Program-made: the position numbers and the translations under genes
Shown: positions 62,019 through 64,000 of the stretch, piece after piece
Numbering within the stretch: position 1 is the stretch's first letter
Layout of the letters: each line of letters starts with the position of its first letter
Assembly (NCBI RefSeq): GCF_029433255.1
Contig: NZ_JAQTHU010000001.1
Location: 2,320,398-2,384,397 of the forward strand
Origin: Lactobacillus sp. ESL0791
Lineage (GTDB): Bacteria > Bacillota > Bacilli > Lactobacillales > Lactobacillaceae
Direction of reading: 5' to 3'
DNA length: 64,000 nucleotides
The notes under the pieces: generated by a model
The model's database searches: none
Seen by the model: only the letters and a program-made list of their open reading frames with translations
What the model was told of the DNA's origin: nothing

Positions 62019-62068
62019 AAAAAAAGCGCATTACCCCATCACGATCAAGTGTGATGGATAAAGCACTT
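62019..62068 (-). terminator. Terminator between yidC and mnmE
   Basis: A long imperfect stem (62051-62066 with 62026-62042) with a GATCAAGT-type loop and a T run lies on the minus strand. Confidence 0.8.
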
Positions 62069-62105
62069 TGACTACTTTATCTAAAATTGATTTTAGATAT
62101 TTATT

Positions 62106-62972
62106 TTATTTTTTACGTTTTAACCGTTTATACGTCCGGCGCAACTGCCGCTTACGCTCACGTTCCGCCTCAGCCTTTGCTTCTTGCTCACGCCGATACT
62201 TAACCGGATTCTGCAGAATAAATGTCTGCACTACCTGGAAGAGGTTAGAAACTACCCAGTACAAAACGATTGCTGACTGGAAGTAGATGCCCATGACCCC
62301 GACCATGATTGACATCCCGTAGGTCATCATCTTGGTTGATGTCGTTTGGCTTTCTTTCGGCGTTGACATTTGGCTGATGTAAGTCGAAAGAAAAGTCAGA
62401 ACCATTGAGAGAATCGGCATGATATAGTACGGATCCGGATTACCCAAATCCATCCATAAAAAATGTCCCGTCAGCAGCTGTGGCGTTCTGGCAATTACGC
62501 CGTACAAGGCATACATAACCGGCAGCTGAATAATCAGCGGCAGGCAGCCCGCATATGGATTAATCCCCGCTTCTTTATAGAGCTTGTTAGTTTCTTCCGA
62601 TAGCAACGTCCGTGATTCAGTATCTTTACCCGGATATTTTTTCTGTAGCGCCGTCAATTGCGGCTGAATCGTCTGCATTTTAGTTGTGCTTTTAATCGAA
62701 ATTGCATTCAGCGGATACAAAATAAGCCGCACCAAAATCGTAAAGACAATAATTGCCCAGCCGTAGCTGTTGCCGACAAGTTTAGCCAGCCACAAAATAA
62801 ACACGGACATATAATAAAGGATCCAGCGATCCCACCAGTTGCCGCTAGCATGGCTAATTGGTGGCTGCTGCTTGGTATTAACTGCACAGCCGGTTAAAAC
62901 GACCGCAAGCAGCGCTACTGCCAAGACGGCAACTAGCCGCTTAATATTTCTCTTAGTTAGAATGCTCTTCAC
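62106..62972 (-). CDS. yidC: Membrane protein insertase YidC (lipoprotein type)
   Basis: This 288-residue YidC/Oxa1 insertase has a signal peptide with lipobox LTGC, five membrane segments, the groove Arg in LVRLILYPLN, a QPQLTALQKKYPG coiled loop and a basic C-terminal tail. GTG start is chosen: GAGG lies 8 nt upstream and the gene then begins one base after the rnpA stop. It inserts membrane proteins with or without SecYEG. Confidence 0.95.
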   Translation of the reverse strand: MKSILTKRNIKRLVAVLAVALLAVVLTGCAVNTKQQPPISHASGNWWDRWILYYMSVFILWLAKLVGNSYGWAIIVFTILVRLILYPLNAISIKSTTKMQTIQPQLTALQKKYPGKDTESRTLLSEETNKLYKEAGINPYAGCLPLIIQLPVMYALYGVIARTPQLLTGHFLWMDLGNPDPYYIMPILSMVLTFLSTYISQMSTPKESQTTSTKMMTYGMSIMVGVMGIYFQSAIVLYWVVSNLFQVVQTFILQNPVKYRREQEAKAEAERERKRQLRRTYKRLKRKK

Positions 62973-62973
62973 T

Positions 62974-63342
62974 CTAATCTTCCTCAACTTCATCTGGCAT
63001 TTCCTTAATTACATGAGCCAAAGTCAGCGCATGCAATAAATTTTTGCGTACCTGTGCCATATTAAAATCACGGGCATAGGGCCTAGTAATCACTAAAAAA
63101 TCGATCTTTGGATCAATCTTTGCTTTTTCTTCCGTAAGAACACTGCGGATGTAACGCTTGAGCCGGTTACGCGCGACAGCAGTATGACCAACTTTTTTAC
63201 CGACAGAGATTCCCACCCGAAAGTGTTTATTCTCTGCCCTTTCTAATTTATAGATGACAAAAGCACGGTTAGCTACTGAAGTACCAGACGTAAAAACACG
63301 TTGAAAATCATTTTCAGTTTTAACGCGATAAGATTTTCTCAA
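62974..63342 (-). CDS. rnpA: Ribonuclease P protein component
   Basis: This 122-residue RnpA has the start [15 protein letters not shown] and the RNA-binding RNR motif [11 protein letters not shown]. It aids 5' maturation of tRNAs together with the RNase P RNA. TTG start, as common for this gene, with a weak RBS. Located between rpmH and yidC in the conserved origin order. Confidence 0.97.
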   Translation of the reverse strand: MRKSYRVKTENDFQRVFTSGTSVANRAFVIYKLERAENKHFRVGISVGKKVGHTAVARNRLKRYIRSVLTEEKAKIDPKIDFLVITRPYARDFNMAQVRKNLLHALTLAHVIKEMPDEVEED

Positions 63343-63368
63343 ACCGTTTCATTCCACTCTAGTAAACT

Positions 63369-63396
63369 AAAAAAACCACTGGAATTCAGTGGTTTA
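63369..63396 (-). terminator. Hairpin between rpmH and rnpA
   Basis: AAACCACTG/CAGTGGTTT (9 bp) with T run on the minus strand, overlapping the rpmH stop. It probably attenuates rnpA relative to rpmH. Confidence 0.8.
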
Positions 63397-63534
63397 AGCA
63401 GATAAGACTTTTCTACCTTTTGCACGGCGTCTTGCTAAAACCTTGCGGCCATTTGCTGTACTCATCCGCTTCATAAAGCCGTGAACACGTGAACGGTGAC
63501 GCTTCTTAGGTTGGTAAGTTCTCTTAGTTGTCAT
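63394..63534 (-). CDS. rpmH: 50S ribosomal protein L34
   Basis: A 46-residue, very basic protein: [20 protein letters not shown], then [17 protein letters not shown], ending KVLSA. This is the complete L34 sequence pattern. GGAGGTGG precedes the ATG. The leader contains the perfect palindrome TGTGTAGCTACACA (63556-63569). L34 next to oriC is typical of bacteria. Confidence 0.98.
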   Translation of the reverse strand: MTTKRTYQPKKRHRSRVHGFMKRMSTANGRKVLARRRAKGRKVLSA

Positions 63535-63599
63535 TAAACTCCACCTCCATTTTTATGTGTAGCTACACAATTTAATATCTACAATAGCATGATTAATCG

Positions 63600-64000
63600 A
63601 AAAAACCAAGTCAAAAAATCAAAAAACTTCGGCATAATTTCATGTTTTTAGTTCTTTTAGAAAACGGACTTGTGGCTTTTTTCTTGTTTAAATTTATCCA
63701 CAGCAATCTGATCACAGAGTAATGCTCAGGTTTATCCACAATCAACATCCTGTTCAAAAAATTATCAACAACATGTCAATAACTTTTAGAAAAATACTGC
63801 TTATTGTTTATTCGATAGCAATAGTTATCCACAGTATTTTAGACAAGTTATCTTTTTTAACAAAATTTTCTTATTATTTGTGATTTAATCATAAAAAGTT
63901 TTCCACACTTTGTTAATTCTGAATTATTTTTATGCACTTGTGGAAAACTTTTAAATTAGATGCTAAAATATTTCTTGTTAACTATCTTCTTGGGAGGAAA
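63600..64000. other. Chromosomal replication origin region (oriC) upstream of dnaA
   Basis: Several DnaA boxes are visible: TTATCCACA at 63694, 63732 and 63825, TTATCAACA at 63762, TTTTCCACA at 63899, and a minus-strand TTTTCCACA at 63939-63947. AT-rich tracts (about 63850-63895) could be the unwinding element. The window ends with TGGGAGGAAA, a ribosome binding site, so dnaA most probably starts just beyond 64000 on the plus strand. Confidence 0.9.

Noticed and set aside
1..64000. CRISPR arrays, tRNA or rRNA genes
   Set aside because: No regular direct repeats with unique spacers were seen; the only tandem repeats are the coding 48-bp units. No tRNA cloverleaf or rRNA segment was recognised by reading, though a covariance search would be needed to exclude tRNAs fully.

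Overview
The window looks like a low-GC Lactobacillus of the L. delbrueckii group (Lactobacillus sensu stricto). The evidence is the dAK/dGK deoxynucleoside kinase pair, SLAP-type surface proteins, two pyruvate oxidases, Rgg and T-box regulation, strong AGGAGG ribosome binding sites, and the order mnmG-mnmE-yidC-rnpA-rpmH running into a DnaA-box-rich origin. The window stops at what is very probably the ribosome binding site of dnaA, so it covers the last ~64 kb before the replication origin. The species cannot be fixed from the sequence alone.

Region 1 (0-21 kb) is accessory. It holds the end of an Rgg regulator, two XRE regulators with identical DNA-binding halves and different membrane tails, and a dicarboxylate/citrate-type transporter. 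Next come two heterodimeric ABC exporter pairs, each preceded by a strong terminator-like hairpin. One follows a phosphotransferase-like kinase gene; the other follows an Rgg-kinase operon and a frame-broken small peptide gene. Between the two pairs lie a decayed ISLre2 transposase, a YefM/YoeB toxin-antitoxin locus whose toxin is frameshifted, and a two-component system plus ABC-2 transporter operon flanked by a perfect 26-bp direct repeat. A YdiN-like MFS transporter ends the region.

Region 2 (21-27.5 kb) contains an unknown two-domain protein, tandem deoxynucleoside kinases, a duplicated T-box leader (apparent His specifier CAC) ahead of a polar amino acid ABC transporter, and a SLAP surface protein.

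Region 3 (27.7-41.8 kb) is the most interesting. One minus-strand operon carries an MFS transporter, an FMN/FAD reductase, a YdiB-like quinate/shikimate dehydrogenase and a type I dehydroquinate dehydratase. A second carries acyl-CoA dehydrogenase, class III CoA transferase, a second acyl-CoA dehydrogenase, EtfB, EtfA, acyl-CoA ligase and thioesterase. A LysR gene is divergent from the second operon. The gene content recalls the poorly understood E. coli ydi region and the cai operon. It suggests uptake of a plant hydroaromatic acid (quinate/shikimate), interconversion, CoA activation and reduction of a ring double bond as an electron sink.

Region 4 (41.8-58.2 kb) has a HAD phosphatase, two tandem SLAP/SEC10-PgrA surface proteins differing in 48-bp repeat number (14 versus 4), two AzgA-type purine permeases, a ClC chloride transporter, 6-phosphogluconate dehydrogenase and two pyruvate oxidases. 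Region 5 (58.7-64 kb) is the conserved origin-proximal block mnmG, mnmE, yidC, rnpA, rpmH and oriC.
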